A stretch of DNA of 64,000 nt from Mesorhizobium sp. CA14 (GCF_020165195.1 NZ_JAIUHR010000027.1:30895-94894), one strand, 5' to 3'; numbered from the stretch's first letter, positions 24,098-33,784 are shown. Notes: generated by a model from the letters alone, not told the origin. A program made the numbers and translations.

Positions 24098-24930
24098 CGA
24101 TGGCCCTCGATGTCGGCGACGATCATGCGCCGCAATTCGGGCGTGACGTCCGGCTTCCGGCCGAACCAGCGTTCGAAGCCGGGCACCGCCTGATGCAGCA
24201 GCATGCCGAGCCCATCGACAGTCCTCAGGCCGCGCGCCCTGGCAGCTGCCAGAAGCGGCGTCTCCAGCGGCACATAGACGATGTCGGTGACGATGGCGTG
24301 ACCGGGCAACGCGCTCGGATCGGCGGCGAGGGCTTCGTTGCCATGCATGCCAAGCGCCGTGGTGTTGACGAGCAGGCCGGCATCGGCAAGCAGCTCGCCG
24401 ACCGCGCCCGCGCCATGCGCCGAGACAGCGGCGCCGAAGTGGCGGGTGAGTTCCTCGGCTCTTGCGAGCGTCCGATTGACGATGCGGATATCCTTGATGC
24501 CACGCTCTTTCAGTGCGTGGATGACCGCGCGGGAGGCGCCGCCGGCGCCCAGAACCACGGCCGGCCCATTGACCGCCCAGCCCGGCGCATGGTCGTCGAG
24601 GTTGGCGGCGAAACCGTAGCCGTCCGTGTTGCCGCCCCAGAGAAGGCCATCCTCGAACCACAGTGTGTTGACGGCGCCGATCGCGTCGGCCGCATGGTCT
24701 CGGCGGGCCACTCCGGCGAAAGCGGCTTCCTTGTGCGGAATGGTGACATTGCCGCCGCGGTAGCCGCTCTCGCCGAGGGATTTCAGGAAGGCGGCGAAAT
24801 CCGCCGGCGCGACGTCGATCGCCTGGTAGCTGCCGTCGATGCCGTATTGCGCCAGCCAATAACCATGGATCTTCGGCGAGCGCGAATGGGCGATCGGATG
24901 TCCGGTGACAAAAGCTTTTGCCTCAGCCAT
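24094..24930 (-). CDS. aroE: Shikimate dehydrogenase
   Basis: 278 aa. It has the substrate-binding HSRSPKIHGYW (SxSP motif), catalytic NVTIPHKEA with the Lys, GNTDGYGF, and the NADP-binding VLGAGGASRAVIHAL with basic NRT after strand two. It reduces 3-dehydroshikimate in chorismate synthesis. Overlaps maf by 8 bp and coaE by 4 bp, giving a maf-aroE-coaE operon. Confidence 0.95.
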   Translation of the reverse strand: MAEAKAFVTGHPIAHSRSPKIHGYWLAQYGIDGSYQAIDVAPADFAAFLKSLGESGYRGGNVTIPHKEAAFAGVARRDHAADAIGAVNTLWFEDGLLWGGNTDGYGFAANLDDHAPGWAVNGPAVVLGAGGASRAVIHALKERGIKDIRIVNRTLARAEELTRHFGAAVSAHGAGAVGELLADAGLLVNTTALGMHGNEALAADPSALPGHAIVTDIVYVPLETPLLAAARARGLRTVDGLGMLLHQAVPGFERWFGRKPDVTPELRRMIVADIEGHR

Positions 24931-25522
24931 CGATGGCTCCCAAGGCGCGCAGTTCCTTCAGCACCGGCAAGAGCGGCAGGCCGACGATGGTGAAATAGTC
25001 ACCCTCGATCTTCTCGAACAGCTGGATGCCTTCGCCCTCGATCTGATAGGCGCCGACGCTGGAGAGCGCCTTGGCGCCGACGCGGGCCAGGTGCCGGCCG
25101 ATGAAGGCAGGGTCGAGCCTGCGCATGGTCAGGCTGGCGATGCCGACATGGCGCCACAGCACCTCGCCGTCGCGGCAAAGCACGACGGCGCTGTTCAATT
25201 GATGCGTCTTGCCGGCGAGCGCGAGCAGGTGGCGGCGAGCGCCTTCCATGTCGGCGGGCTTATGAAAAATCTCGTCGCCCAGTGACAGGGTCTGGTCGCA
25301 GCCGAGCACCAGGGAACCTGGCCTGCGCTCGCTGACCTCGGTCGCCTTGGCCTCGGCCAGGATCGAGGCGACATCCTCCGGCGAAACGCCGCTGTCCCTC
25401 AGCGGAGCCTCGAGCGCGCGCTCGTCGACATTTGCCGGCACCGCCTCGACGTCGAGGCCGGCATTGACGAGCATCGCCTTGCGGTATGGGCTGCCGGAGG
25501 CGAGGATGATCTTTTCGGGCAT
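24923..25522 (-). CDS. maf: Maf-family nucleoside triphosphate pyrophosphatase
   Basis: 199 aa. The start IILASGSPYRKAML is the Maf ASxSPRR-type motif with a Tyr variation. LVLGCDQTLSLG, the KPADMEGARRHL helix, and YQIEGEGIQLFEKIEGDYFTIVGLPLLP complete the family pattern. Maf proteins hydrolyse dTTP/UTP or modified nucleotides (house-cleaning). First gene of the maf-aroE-coaE operon. Confidence 0.93.
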   Translation of the reverse strand: MPEKIILASGSPYRKAMLVNAGLDVEAVPANVDERALEAPLRDSGVSPEDVASILAEAKATEVSERRPGSLVLGCDQTLSLGDEIFHKPADMEGARRHLLALAGKTHQLNSAVVLCRDGEVLWRHVGIASLTMRRLDPAFIGRHLARVGAKALSSVGAYQIEGEGIQLFEKIEGDYFTIVGLPLLPVLKELRALGAIDG

Positions 25523-25551
25523 GATGGCTCATCCAACGGTTGCGATCCGTC

Positions 25552-25743
25552 CAGCACCCCTCATCCGTCTCGGCGCTGTCGCGCCGATCCACCTTCTCCC
25601 ACAAGGGGAGAAGGTAAGTCCTGCATCAACGTCGCCGCAAATCGCCGCCTGGCGGTGCTCGCGGGACGCTGGCGCCGCGCTCTTCCTTCTCCCCTTGTGG
25701 GAGAAGGTGGCCGAGCGAAGCTCGGACGGATGAGGGGTGTTGG
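25552..25743. repeat. Palindromic intergenic repeat, family A (copy 1)
   Basis: Inverted halves of ~65 bp each contain CACCCCTCATCCG, a GGCGCTGTCGCGCC mini-hairpin and CTTCTCCCACAAGGGGAGAAGG, mirrored by the right half. The type matches the RIME-like mosaic elements known in rhizobia. Similar copies are at 30101, 41552, 45603 and 54203. It lies between maf and ppsR, same strand. Confidence 0.85.
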
Positions 25744-25770
25744 ACGGAGTGCTCACTATTTCGCTTGCCC

Positions 25771-26592
25771 CTAGCGCGTCTTGCCCCGCAGGGCAACGAT
25801 CGCGGCCGCCGTTTCCTCGATGGAGCGACGGCTGACATCGATCATCGGCCAGCCATGCCTCGTGCAGAGCTGGCGGGCATAAGCGAGCTCCTCGTTGATG
25901 GCGGCGCGGTCGACATAGTCCGTCGGCACGAAGGCGGCGCTGTTGCCTAGGATGCGGTTCTGCCTCACATGCGAGATACGCTCGGCCGTGGCGACTAGCC
26001 CGACGACCAAAGGCGTCTTGGCGTCGATCAGGCTTTCGGGCAGCGGCACACCGAGCACGATCGGGATGTTGGCGGTCTTGATGCCGCGATTGGCGAGATA
26101 GATGCTGGTCGGCGTCTTCGAGGTGCGCGAGATGCCGATCAGCACGACATCGGCATCGTCCATATTGGCCGGGAGCTGGCCGTCATCATGCTCCATGGTG
26201 AAGTTCAAGGCATCGATGCGGCGGAAATATTCGGCGTCGAGCACGTGCTGGGCACCGACGCGGCGGCCGGCCGGCGTGCCGAGATAGGACTGGAAGACGG
26301 TGAGCACCGGTTCCAGCACCGAGACGCAAGGCAGGCCCATCGCCGCGCAGCGCTCGTCGATCGAGCGGGCGAGCTTCTGGTCGACGACCGTATAGAGGAT
26401 GATGCCGGGCTCCTCCTCGATGTCGTCGAAGACCTTGGCGACCTGCTTCTCGGTACGGATCAGCGGATAGATATGCTCGATGGCGCGCGCGTCCTTGTAT
26501 TGCGCGGACGCTGCGCGGCCGGCCGCCAGCAGCGTCTCGCCGGTGGCGTCGGAGATCAGGTGCAGGTGGAAGAAGCTCTGAGGTTTGTTCAC
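25771..26592 (-). CDS. ppsR: PEP synthase regulatory protein (DUF299 kinase/pyrophosphorylase)
   Basis: 273 aa from a GTG at 26592 (VNKPQSFFHLHLISDATGET). The DUF299 blocks are present: HLISDATGETL, the FTMEHDDGQ region, and a P-loop-like GISRTSKTPTSIYLANRG. The family reversibly phosphorylates and inactivates PEP synthetase or PPDK using ADP. It is conserved beside hemE near the alphaproteobacterial origin. No strong Shine-Dalgarno sequence is seen, so the start could shift slightly; a DnaA-box-like sequence overlaps it. Confidence 0.9.
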   Translation of the reverse strand: MNKPQSFFHLHLISDATGETLLAAGRAASAQYKDARAIEHIYPLIRTEKQVAKVFDDIEEEPGIILYTVVDQKLARSIDERCAAMGLPCVSVLEPVLTVFQSYLGTPAGRRVGAQHVLDAEYFRRIDALNFTMEHDDGQLPANMDDADVVLIGISRTSKTPTSIYLANRGIKTANIPIVLGVPLPESLIDAKTPLVVGLVATAERISHVRQNRILGNSAAFVPTDYVDRAAINEELAYARQLCTRHGWPMIDVSRRSIEETAAAIVALRGKTR

Positions 26593-26993
26593 AGGGGATG
26601 GGTCCAGGCTGTGGGCAATTGTGGACAAGGCTGGATGGGCAGGCCTCGGGTAAGGAAGCGACTGTATCAGATGGCCGCTTGTCCACAATTCGACCCGCTG
26701 TAGGCTTTGTCGCGGCGCTGGGGACAAAACCGGGGATCAATTTTTGTCGGCCGATTTCGTCCACAGCATGGAGTTCGGAACGCAGAGCCCAAGCATTTGA
26801 CTCCAAAGCCTGAATCCGCTTTGTCCCCAAAACCCTCCAAATTGCGAAAGCGAGTACGCGACAATATGCTGACTGGCCTTTTCGAGCCGCAGGCTGGACA
26901 GGTCGCAACCATCACAACCAACAGACTCTTAGAATCAGAAGACTCTTTTAAAATAGATATTTGATTTAAGAGGACCGGAGAGGGCAGCGCAGG
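26593..26993. other. Putative chromosomal origin of replication (oriC)
   Basis: A 400-bp gene-free region between divergent ppsR and hemE. DnaA-box-like 9-mers: TTGTCCACA at 26679-26687 (+) and 26620-26628 (-), each one mismatch from TTATCCACA. Weaker forms lie at 26610-26618 (-), 26719-26727 (-), 26757-26765 (+) and 26821-26829 (+), and one overlaps the ppsR start (26585-26593). Five GANTC methylation sites cluster at 26799, 26812, 26924, 26932 and 26941. A ~74% AT tract (26921-26970) could be the unwinding element. Known context: origins of several alphaproteobacteria map beside hemE. Confidence 0.7.
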
Positions 26994-28022
26994 ATGGCTG
27001 GGAAACGGATCGTGCTCGACGTCCTCAAGGGCGAGACGGTTTCACCGCCGCCGCTCTGGATGATGCGTCAGGCGGGCCGCTATCTTCCGGAGTATCGCGA
27101 GACCAGGAAGCGAGCGGGATCCTTCCTCGATCTCTGCTACGATCCGGACCTCGCCGTCGAGGTGACGCTGCAGCCGATCGAGCGCTTCGGCTTCGACGCC
27201 TCGATCCTGTTCTCCGACATTCTCGTCGTGCCCAATGCCCTGGGACGCGAGGTTCGCTTCGAGGAAGGCCGCGGGCCGGTCCTGAAGCCGATCTCGGCTG
27301 CCGAGATTGCCTCGCTGAACGGCGATGTGTTTCACGTGAATCTCGAACCGGTCTACGAGACCGTGCGCCGGCTGCGCGCGAAGCTACCCGACGAGACGAC
27401 GCTGCTCGGTTTCTGCGGCGCGCCCTGGACGGTGGCGACCTATATGATTGCGGGGCACGGCACGCCCGACCAGGGCCCTGCCCGGCTTTTCGCCTATCGC
27501 GAGCCCGAGACCTTCGCGATGCTTTTGAAGACACTGGCCGATCATTCGGCCGCCTATCTCATCCGCCAGATCGAAGCCGGCGCCGATGCGGTGCAGATTT
27601 TCGATTCCTGGTCGGGCGTGCTGGATGAACCGTCTTTCGAGGCTTTCTGCGTCGAACCGGTGGCGGAGATCGTCCGTCAGGTGAAGGCGGTCTACCCCGA
27701 TGTGCCGGTGATCGGCTTTCCGAAGGGTGCCGGCGAACGCTATCGCGACTACAGGAGGAAGACCGGCATTGCCGGCCTCGGTCTCGACTGGACCGTGCCT
27801 TTGTCGATGGCGAAGGACTTGCAGCGCGACGGCGCGGTGCAAGGCAATCTCGATCCGCTGCGCCTGGTCGCCGGCGGCAAGGCGCTGGCCGACGGAGTCG
27901 ATGCCATTTTGAGGACTTTGGGTGGCGGGCCGCTGATCTTCAATCTCGGCCACGGCATCACGCCGGAAACGCCGGTGGCGCATGTCGAGGCGATGGTCAA
28001 GATGGTGAGGGGCCAGCGATGA
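26994..28022 (+). CDS. hemE: Uroporphyrinogen decarboxylase
   Basis: 342 aa, normal length. The N-terminal signature PPLWMMRQAGRYLPEYRE and GFCGAPWTVATYMIAG are diagnostic, with the catalytic Asp in FDASILFSDILV. It converts uroporphyrinogen III to coproporphyrinogen III. Its stop overlaps the hemJ ATG (ATGA). Purine-rich GGAGAGGG lies upstream. The coding sequence contains a parS-like 16-mer at 27328-27343. Confidence 0.97.
   Translation: MAGKRIVLDVLKGETVSPPPLWMMRQAGRYLPEYRETRKRAGSFLDLCYDPDLAVEVTLQPIERFGFDASILFSDILVVPNALGREVRFEEGRGPVLKPISAAEIASLNGDVFHVNLEPVYETVRRLRAKLPDETTLLGFCGAPWTVATYMIAGHGTPDQGPARLFAYREPETFAMLLKTLADHSAAYLIRQIEAGADAVQIFDSWSGVLDEPSFEAFCVEPVAEIVRQVKAVYPDVPVIGFPKGAGERYRDYRRKTGIAGLGLDWTVPLSMAKDLQRDGAVQGNLDPLRLVAGGKALADGVDAILRTLGGGPLIFNLGHGITPETPVAHVEAMVKMVRGQR
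27328..27343. other. parS-like site inside hemE (14/16)
   Basis: TGTTTCACGTGAATCT differs at two positions from the parS consensus TGTTTCACGTGAAACA. It is 335 bp from the putative origin. It is the weakest in context because it lies in coding sequence. Confidence 0.45.
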
Positions 28023-28564
28023 GCAACGAAAGCAGCATGAGCAGCGGGAACAGCACTGGCCAGGCGATGAAGCGCATGGTGATCGGTATTGCCGCGCTCG
28101 TCGTGGCAACGGCGCTTCTCTATGTCGTGGCTGGCGACGGCTTCTATCTCTGGGCGAAGGCGATCCATGTGATCGCGGTCATCTCCTGGATGGCCGGCAT
28201 GCTCTATCTGCCCAGGCTGTTCGTCTATCACGTCGATGCCGAGAAAGGCTCGGTCCAATCCGAGACCTTCAAGGTGATGGAACGCCGGCTGCTCAGGGCC
28301 ATCATCAATCCGGCGATGATCGTGACCTGGGTGTTCGGGCTTTGGCTGGCCTGGAAAGGCTTTGCATTCCAGGGCGGCTGGCTCCACGCCAAGATCGCGC
28401 TGGTGCTCGTCCTGTCGGGCCTGCATGGCTATCTCGCCGGCGCGGTCCGGAAATTCGCCGAGGACAAGAACGAAAAACCGGCGCGCCACTGGCGGATCGT
28501 CAATGAGATCCCCACATTATTGATGATCGTCATCGTCATCCTGGTGATCGTGAAGCCGTTCTAG
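28019..28564 (+). CDS. hemJ: Protoporphyrinogen IX oxidase HemJ (UPF0093/CopD-like)
   Basis: 181 aa with four to five transmembrane segments. The HemJ motif LWAKAIHVIAVISWMAGMLYLPRLFVYH contains the conserved haem-ligating His; the second helix set has WHAK-like GGWLHAKIALV. HemJ oxidises protoporphyrinogen IX in bacteria lacking HemG/HemY. It is coupled to hemE by a 4-bp overlap, two steps of one pathway. Confidence 0.93.
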   Translation: MSNESSMSSGNSTGQAMKRMVIGIAALVVATALLYVVAGDGFYLWAKAIHVIAVISWMAGMLYLPRLFVYHVDAEKGSVQSETFKVMERRLLRAIINPAMIVTWVFGLWLAWKGFAFQGGWLHAKIALVLVLSGLHGYLAGAVRKFAEDKNEKPARHWRIVNEIPTLLMIVIVILVIVKPF

Positions 28565-28565
28565 A

Positions 28566-28640
28566 TCAGGAGCATGGTTTTTTCCGAGAGCCGGTTCCCA
28601 CTTTTTAGCTCACGCTGACCCCGGTTCGGGGTCATGCTTT
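28566..28640. repeat. Intergenic repeat, family D (copy 2), with hairpin
   Basis: The segment shares ordered blocks with 15424-15475 and ends in a perfect 7-bp hairpin TGACCCC-GGTTC-GGGGTCA (28616-28634). No T-run follows. It separates hemJ from rho, so the hairpin may also serve as a transcript boundary. Confidence 0.5.
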
Positions 28641-28817
28641 AGCTTCCCCCGGCCCAGCCAGGATCCGCAAAAGGCGGCTTGCTCTTTCAGGCGACCGACG
28701 ATAAAAGACGGGTCTTCCTTCCCGTCATGCGCCGCCCCTTTCACTCGCTTCGGCCGCGCCCGGCATTTGTCGTATTCAGCCGATTTTTCTCCCCAAAGCC
28801 TACCCAGAGTCTATCTA

Positions 28818-30083
<1,266 letters not shown>

Positions 30084-30100
30084 TCGGGCTGAGGCTCTTC

Positions 30101-30234
30101 CTCCTTCTCCCTTGTGGGAGAAGGTGGATCGGCGCGTAGCGCCGAGACGGATGAGGGGTGTTCCGGCGGAATGAGACGCTGGCTTTCCCTGGAGCACCCC
30201 TCATCCGTCGCCTTCGGCGACCTTCTCCCACAAG
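30101..30234. repeat. Palindromic intergenic repeat, family A (copy 2), truncated at the right
   Basis: Left half CTTCTCCCTTGTGGGAGAAGGTGG..., GCGCGTAGCGCC mini-hairpin and GGATGAGGGGTGTTCC, then the inverted right half. The right half stops within CCCACAAG: the base after it (30235) is the first of the stop codon of the minus-strand DUF255 gene. The repeat thus forms the 3' end of both convergent genes. Confidence 0.8.
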
Positions 30235-32298
30235 CTATCGCCGCAGCAACTTCTCCAACTCACCCGCATCCGTCACCACCGGCAGACACACCTGTCCGCT
30301 GCAGAACCAGGCGCCCGTCTTGTCCGTCGGCGGCAAAACGCCGCCCGGCAGCGATGGTCGATTCGCTTGCAAACCAATCGGCACAACGATGTCGACCCGG
30401 CGTGGGTCTGGATTCCGATTCGCAACCGGAACAAGGCTTGAAGAATCCGGCTTGTCTATGATGACGAGCTTCAATGGTTCGAGCGCCAGTGCGCAGGCGT
30501 TGACGATGCTGGCTTGGCCATAGGCCTGCTGGGATGCGCGGCCCATGGCGTGTTCGGCGGTCATCCAAGCCTTTTCCCAAAGATCGGGATCGCCGGTGAG
30601 CGAGGAAAGCCGCACCAGCGCTTCGACGATCTGGCTGGTGGCCGAGGGGATTGCTTCATCCACGTCGCCGCGGATGCGGATCGGAACGTCGCCGCTGTCG
30701 GACGCCGTCAGCCAATACCCGGTCTTATCGCCATCCGGATGCCAGCGGTCGAGCTCGCCGACAAACTGCCTGGCGCGATCGGAATAGGCGGGATCGCCGG
30801 TCGCCTCGAACAGCGCGATCGCCGCGTTGGTCATGGCGGCGCAATCGCTGGACAGCGCCGGAAAGAGTTTTTTCGCGCCAAGCATGGAATGCGGAAGGCG
30901 GCCGTCCTGGCTGGCCCCGACGATATGGCCGAAGGTCTTGGCTGCCGCCTCGATCCAGTCAGGCCGCTTAAGGGAGCGGCCCGCTTCGGCAAGTGCGGCG
31001 ATCATCAGCCCGTTCCAGTCGGTGAGCGCCTTGCCGTCGCGGCCCGGCCTGACGCGTTTTTCGCGGACGCCCAACAGCTTCGCTTTCAAGGGTGCAAGTT
31101 GCGCGTAGTCGCCAATGCCTTGAGCTTGCTGCGCCTCGCTCTGTCGGATGATCGGCTTGCCTTCCCAGCCAGGCGGAGCTGCGAGTTCGAAATACCGGGA
31201 AAAGGTCGACGCATCGTCGCCGAGCGCGGCTTCGACTTCGTCGCGGTTCCAGGTGTAGAAAAGCCCCTCCTCGCCGTCGCTGTCGGCATCGAGACTGGCG
31301 GCGAAGGCGCCGCCGTCGACCCGCATCTCGCGCAGCAGCCAGTCGACGGTCTCTTCGATTCGTATCCGGAACAAGTCGTTGCGGGTCCCGGCATAGGCCC
31401 AGTTGCACAGGCGGATGAGCTGGGCGTTGTCGTAAAGCATCTTCTCGAAATGCGGCACCAGCCATTCGGCATCGGTCGAATAACGGCTGAGGCCGCCGCC
31501 GACGTGATCGTAAATGCCGCCGGCGAGCATTTTTTCGAGGCTGATGAGCACGGCGTCGCGATGGTTCGCCTGGCCGTCGCGTAGCCAGGATAGCCAGAGC
31601 GTGTGCATGAAGGGCGCATTCGGGAATTTCGGCGCGCCTTTCAAGCCGCCGAGATCGCGGTCGATCATGCCGTCGATGCGGCCGGCGAGATCGGCCAGCG
31701 TATCCCGGTCGAGCACCGCCTTGCCTTTGGCGCCAGCCAGTTGCTGCTCGATATGGGCGATCAAGCCGTCGGCGCTTCCGGCGAGGCTCTGCTGCTTTTC
31801 GCGCCAGGCCTTGTCGACCGCTTCCAGCACCTGGATGAAGCCCGGCCTTCCGTAACGCGCCTCGCGTGGAAAATAGGTGCCGCCCCAGAAAGGCTTGCCG
31901 TCGGGCGTCAGGAACATAGTGAGCGGCCAGCCGCCCTGCTCGCCCATGGCGTGCAGCGCCGCCATATAGATCTGGTCGATGTCCGGCCGCTCCTCGCGAT
32001 CGACCTTGATATTCACGTAGAGCCGGTTCATGACGGCCGCCACGGCGTCGTTCTCAAAACTTTCATGCGCCATGACATGGCACCAATGGCAGGCGGCGTA
32101 GCCGATGGAGAGCAGGATTGGCCGCCCAAGCTCCTTGGCTTCGGCAAGGGCGGCGGGCGACCAGCCGCGCCAATGGACGGGATTGTCGCTGTGCTGCCGC
32201 AGATAGGGGCTGGCTTCGTCGGCAAGCAGATTTCGCGCGGGCAAGGTCACGATGGTCGGCTCCGCGTTCGGGTTTGGTGCCGGCAAAGGCTGGAACAT
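30235..32298 (-). CDS. Thioredoxin-domain-containing protein (DUF255/YyaL, SPATA20-like)
   Basis: 687 aa. The N-terminal thioredoxin-like DUF255 domain has SPYLRQHSDNPVHW and IGYAACHWCHVMAHESF with a CxxC (CHWC). A long alpha/alpha-toroid part follows (six-hairpin-like, e.g. GGIYDHVGGGLSRYSTDAEWLVPHFEKMLYDN). The family is highly conserved from bacteria to human SPATA20, but its biochemical role is not settled. It is inserted antisense between rho and mnmE. Confidence 0.9.
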   Translation of the reverse strand: MFQPLPAPNPNAEPTIVTLPARNLLADEASPYLRQHSDNPVHWRGWSPAALAEAKELGRPILLSIGYAACHWCHVMAHESFENDAVAAVMNRLYVNIKVDREERPDIDQIYMAALHAMGEQGGWPLTMFLTPDGKPFWGGTYFPREARYGRPGFIQVLEAVDKAWREKQQSLAGSADGLIAHIEQQLAGAKGKAVLDRDTLADLAGRIDGMIDRDLGGLKGAPKFPNAPFMHTLWLSWLRDGQANHRDAVLISLEKMLAGGIYDHVGGGLSRYSTDAEWLVPHFEKMLYDNAQLIRLCNWAYAGTRNDLFRIRIEETVDWLLREMRVDGGAFAASLDADSDGEEGLFYTWNRDEVEAALGDDASTFSRYFELAAPPGWEGKPIIRQSEAQQAQGIGDYAQLAPLKAKLLGVREKRVRPGRDGKALTDWNGLMIAALAEAGRSLKRPDWIEAAAKTFGHIVGASQDGRLPHSMLGAKKLFPALSSDCAAMTNAAIALFEATGDPAYSDRARQFVGELDRWHPDGDKTGYWLTASDSGDVPIRIRGDVDEAIPSATSQIVEALVRLSSLTGDPDLWEKAWMTAEHAMGRASQQAYGQASIVNACALALEPLKLVIIDKPDSSSLVPVANRNPDPRRVDIVVPIGLQANRPSLPGGVLPPTDKTGAWFCSGQVCLPVVTDAGELEKLLRR

Positions 32299-32376
32299 GA
32301 TGACCAGAAGTGCGAAGCGGTTTTCGGCCGCATCATGCTCTACCTTTTAATCTAGGCGGTTCGGCAGGTCCGGCAA

Positions 32377-33696
32377 ATGATTTCCTCAATGGCTTCGAAG
32401 GATTCGATCGTAGCTCTATCCAGCGGCCGCTTGCCCGCCGGCATCGCGGTCATCCGTATTTCTGGCCCAGCGACTCGATTCGTGGTCGAAACGATCGCCG
32501 GTCCTATTAAGGATCGGTTTACCAATTTGCGGACCCTCAGGGCGGCTGACGGCTCGACGATCGACCACGGGCTTGTCCTGTTCTTTCCCGGGCCCGGCAG
32601 CTTCACAGGCGAGGACGTCGCCGAATTCCAGGTCCATGGCAGCCGCGCCGTCTCGGCCAAGATGTTGGAGACGATCACCGGCTTCGAGGGTGTCAGGCAC
32701 GCCGAGCCGGGCGAATTCACCCGGCGCGCCTTTCTCAACGGCAAGCTGGATCTGGTCGAGACGGAGGCATTGGCCGATCTGGTCAACGCCGAGACGGAAG
32801 CGCAGCGCCGCTTCGCCCTGCGCAGTGCCGAAGGCGCGCAAAGCGAGCTCTACTCGAATTGGCGCCGCCGGCTGATCCATGCGCGGGCCATGATCGAAGC
32901 GGAGATCGATTTCGCCGACGAAGAGGATGTGCCCGGCTCCGTTTCGGACGCGGTCTGGTCCGACGTGTTGGCAATGATCGGAGAAATCGAGGCTCACATC
33001 GAAGGGTTCAAGGCCGCGGAGATCATTCGCGACGGTTTCGAAGTCGTGATCATCGGCGCGCCGAATGCCGGCAAGTCCAGCCTATTCAACGCCTTGGCGC
33101 GGCGGGAGGCTGCGATCGTCACCGACGAGCCGGGCACGACGCGCGATCTGCTCGAGGTCGTCATGGACCTCAATGGGCTGAAGGTGCGGCTTGTCGATAC
33201 GGCCGGGCTGCGTGAGGCGGCGGGCAAGGTCGAGTCGATCGGCATCGAAAGAGCGCGGGCTAAAGCGGACGTGGCGGATCTCGTCCTGCTGTTGGAGGAT
33301 ATGGCCGATCCAGCGCCTGTTGGGGGTATCCCGGGTGGGGCCTCGTTGCTGAGGATCGGGACGAAGTCGGATATTGCCGAGACCCACAGCGGTGCCTACG
33401 ACCTGGTGGTTTCTTCCAGGGACGGTACGGGACTGGACCGGCTTCTGAACGAGATCGGGGCCCGCGCCGCCGCCGCGGTTGGCGAGGCGGCCGATGTCCT
33501 GCCATCCAGGCTGCGCCATGTCGAGTTGCTCAAAGAGGCAATGGATTTCCTGCGGGCGGCGCTGTCGGGCCAAAGCCAGGAGCTGCGCGCCGAGGAGTTG
33601 CGCCTGGCGGCCGAGCGCCTTGGGCGCATCGTCGGTGCGGTCGATGTGGAAGATTTGCTCGACGTCATCTTTTCGCAGTTCTGCATCGGTAAGTGA
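32377..33696 (+). CDS. mnmE: tRNA uridine-5-carboxymethylaminomethyl modification GTPase MnmE (TrmE)
   Basis: 439 aa. The formyl-THF-binding N-terminal domain (TIVALSSG-like IVALSSGRLPAGIAVIRISG), the G domain with P-loop GAPNAGKSSLFN, switch DEPGTTRD and DTAG, and the C-terminal FCIGK with the catalytic Cys are all present. With MnmG it installs cmnm5 on wobble uridine of tRNAs. An ATG at 32389 is an alternative start. It is followed by parS-like sites, then mnmG. Confidence 0.96.
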   Translation: MISSMASKDSIVALSSGRLPAGIAVIRISGPATRFVVETIAGPIKDRFTNLRTLRAADGSTIDHGLVLFFPGPGSFTGEDVAEFQVHGSRAVSAKMLETITGFEGVRHAEPGEFTRRAFLNGKLDLVETEALADLVNAETEAQRRFALRSAEGAQSELYSNWRRRLIHARAMIEAEIDFADEEDVPGSVSDAVWSDVLAMIGEIEAHIEGFKAAEIIRDGFEVVIIGAPNAGKSSLFNALARREAAIVTDEPGTTRDLLEVVMDLNGLKVRLVDTAGLREAAGKVESIGIERARAKADVADLVLLLEDMADPAPVGGIPGGASLLRIGTKSDIAETHSGAYDLVVSSRDGTGLDRLLNEIGARAAAAVGEAADVLPSRLRHVELLKEAMDFLRAALSGQSQELRAEELRLAAERLGRIVGAVDVEDLLDVIFSQFCIGK

Positions 33697-33709
33697 TTCA
33701 CGTGAAACA
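33694..33709. other. parS-like site 2 (15/16), mnmE end
   Basis: TGATTCACGTGAAACA has one mismatch to the parS consensus. It overlaps the last codon of mnmE and the start of the mnmE-mnmG gap. Confidence 0.8.
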
Positions 33710-33730
33710 CTGCGCGCCCCTGCCCGGCAG

Positions 33731-33746
33731 CGACTCACGTGAAACA
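33731..33746. other. parS-like site 3 (13/16), mnmE-mnmG gap
   Basis: CGACTCACGTGAAACA keeps the core TCACGTGAAAC but has three mismatches. It shares TCACGTGAAACACTG with the site 37 bp upstream, suggesting local duplication. Confidence 0.6.
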
Positions 33747-33768
33747 CTGAAGCGATTTACCGGATCGA

Positions 33769-33784
33769 TGTTTCACGTGAAACG
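33769..33784. other. parS-like site 4 (15/16), mnmE-mnmG gap
   Basis: TGTTTCACGTGAAACG is a near-perfect palindromic parS. Three sites within 91 bp in a non-coding gap form the likely centromere nucleation point for ParB. Confidence 0.88.

Noticed and set aside
25552..25743. CRISPR array or tandem repeat
   Set aside because: The repeats are inverted, dispersed and variable, without regular spacers; they are intergenic palindromic elements.
26707..26964. An 85-codon open frame within the ppsR-hemE gap
   Set aside because: No ribosome binding site or family pattern. The region has origin-like features and the frame is low-quality.
28616..28634. Rho-independent terminator after hemJ
   Set aside because: The 7-bp hairpin is perfect but is not followed by a T-run; kept only as part of a repeat.
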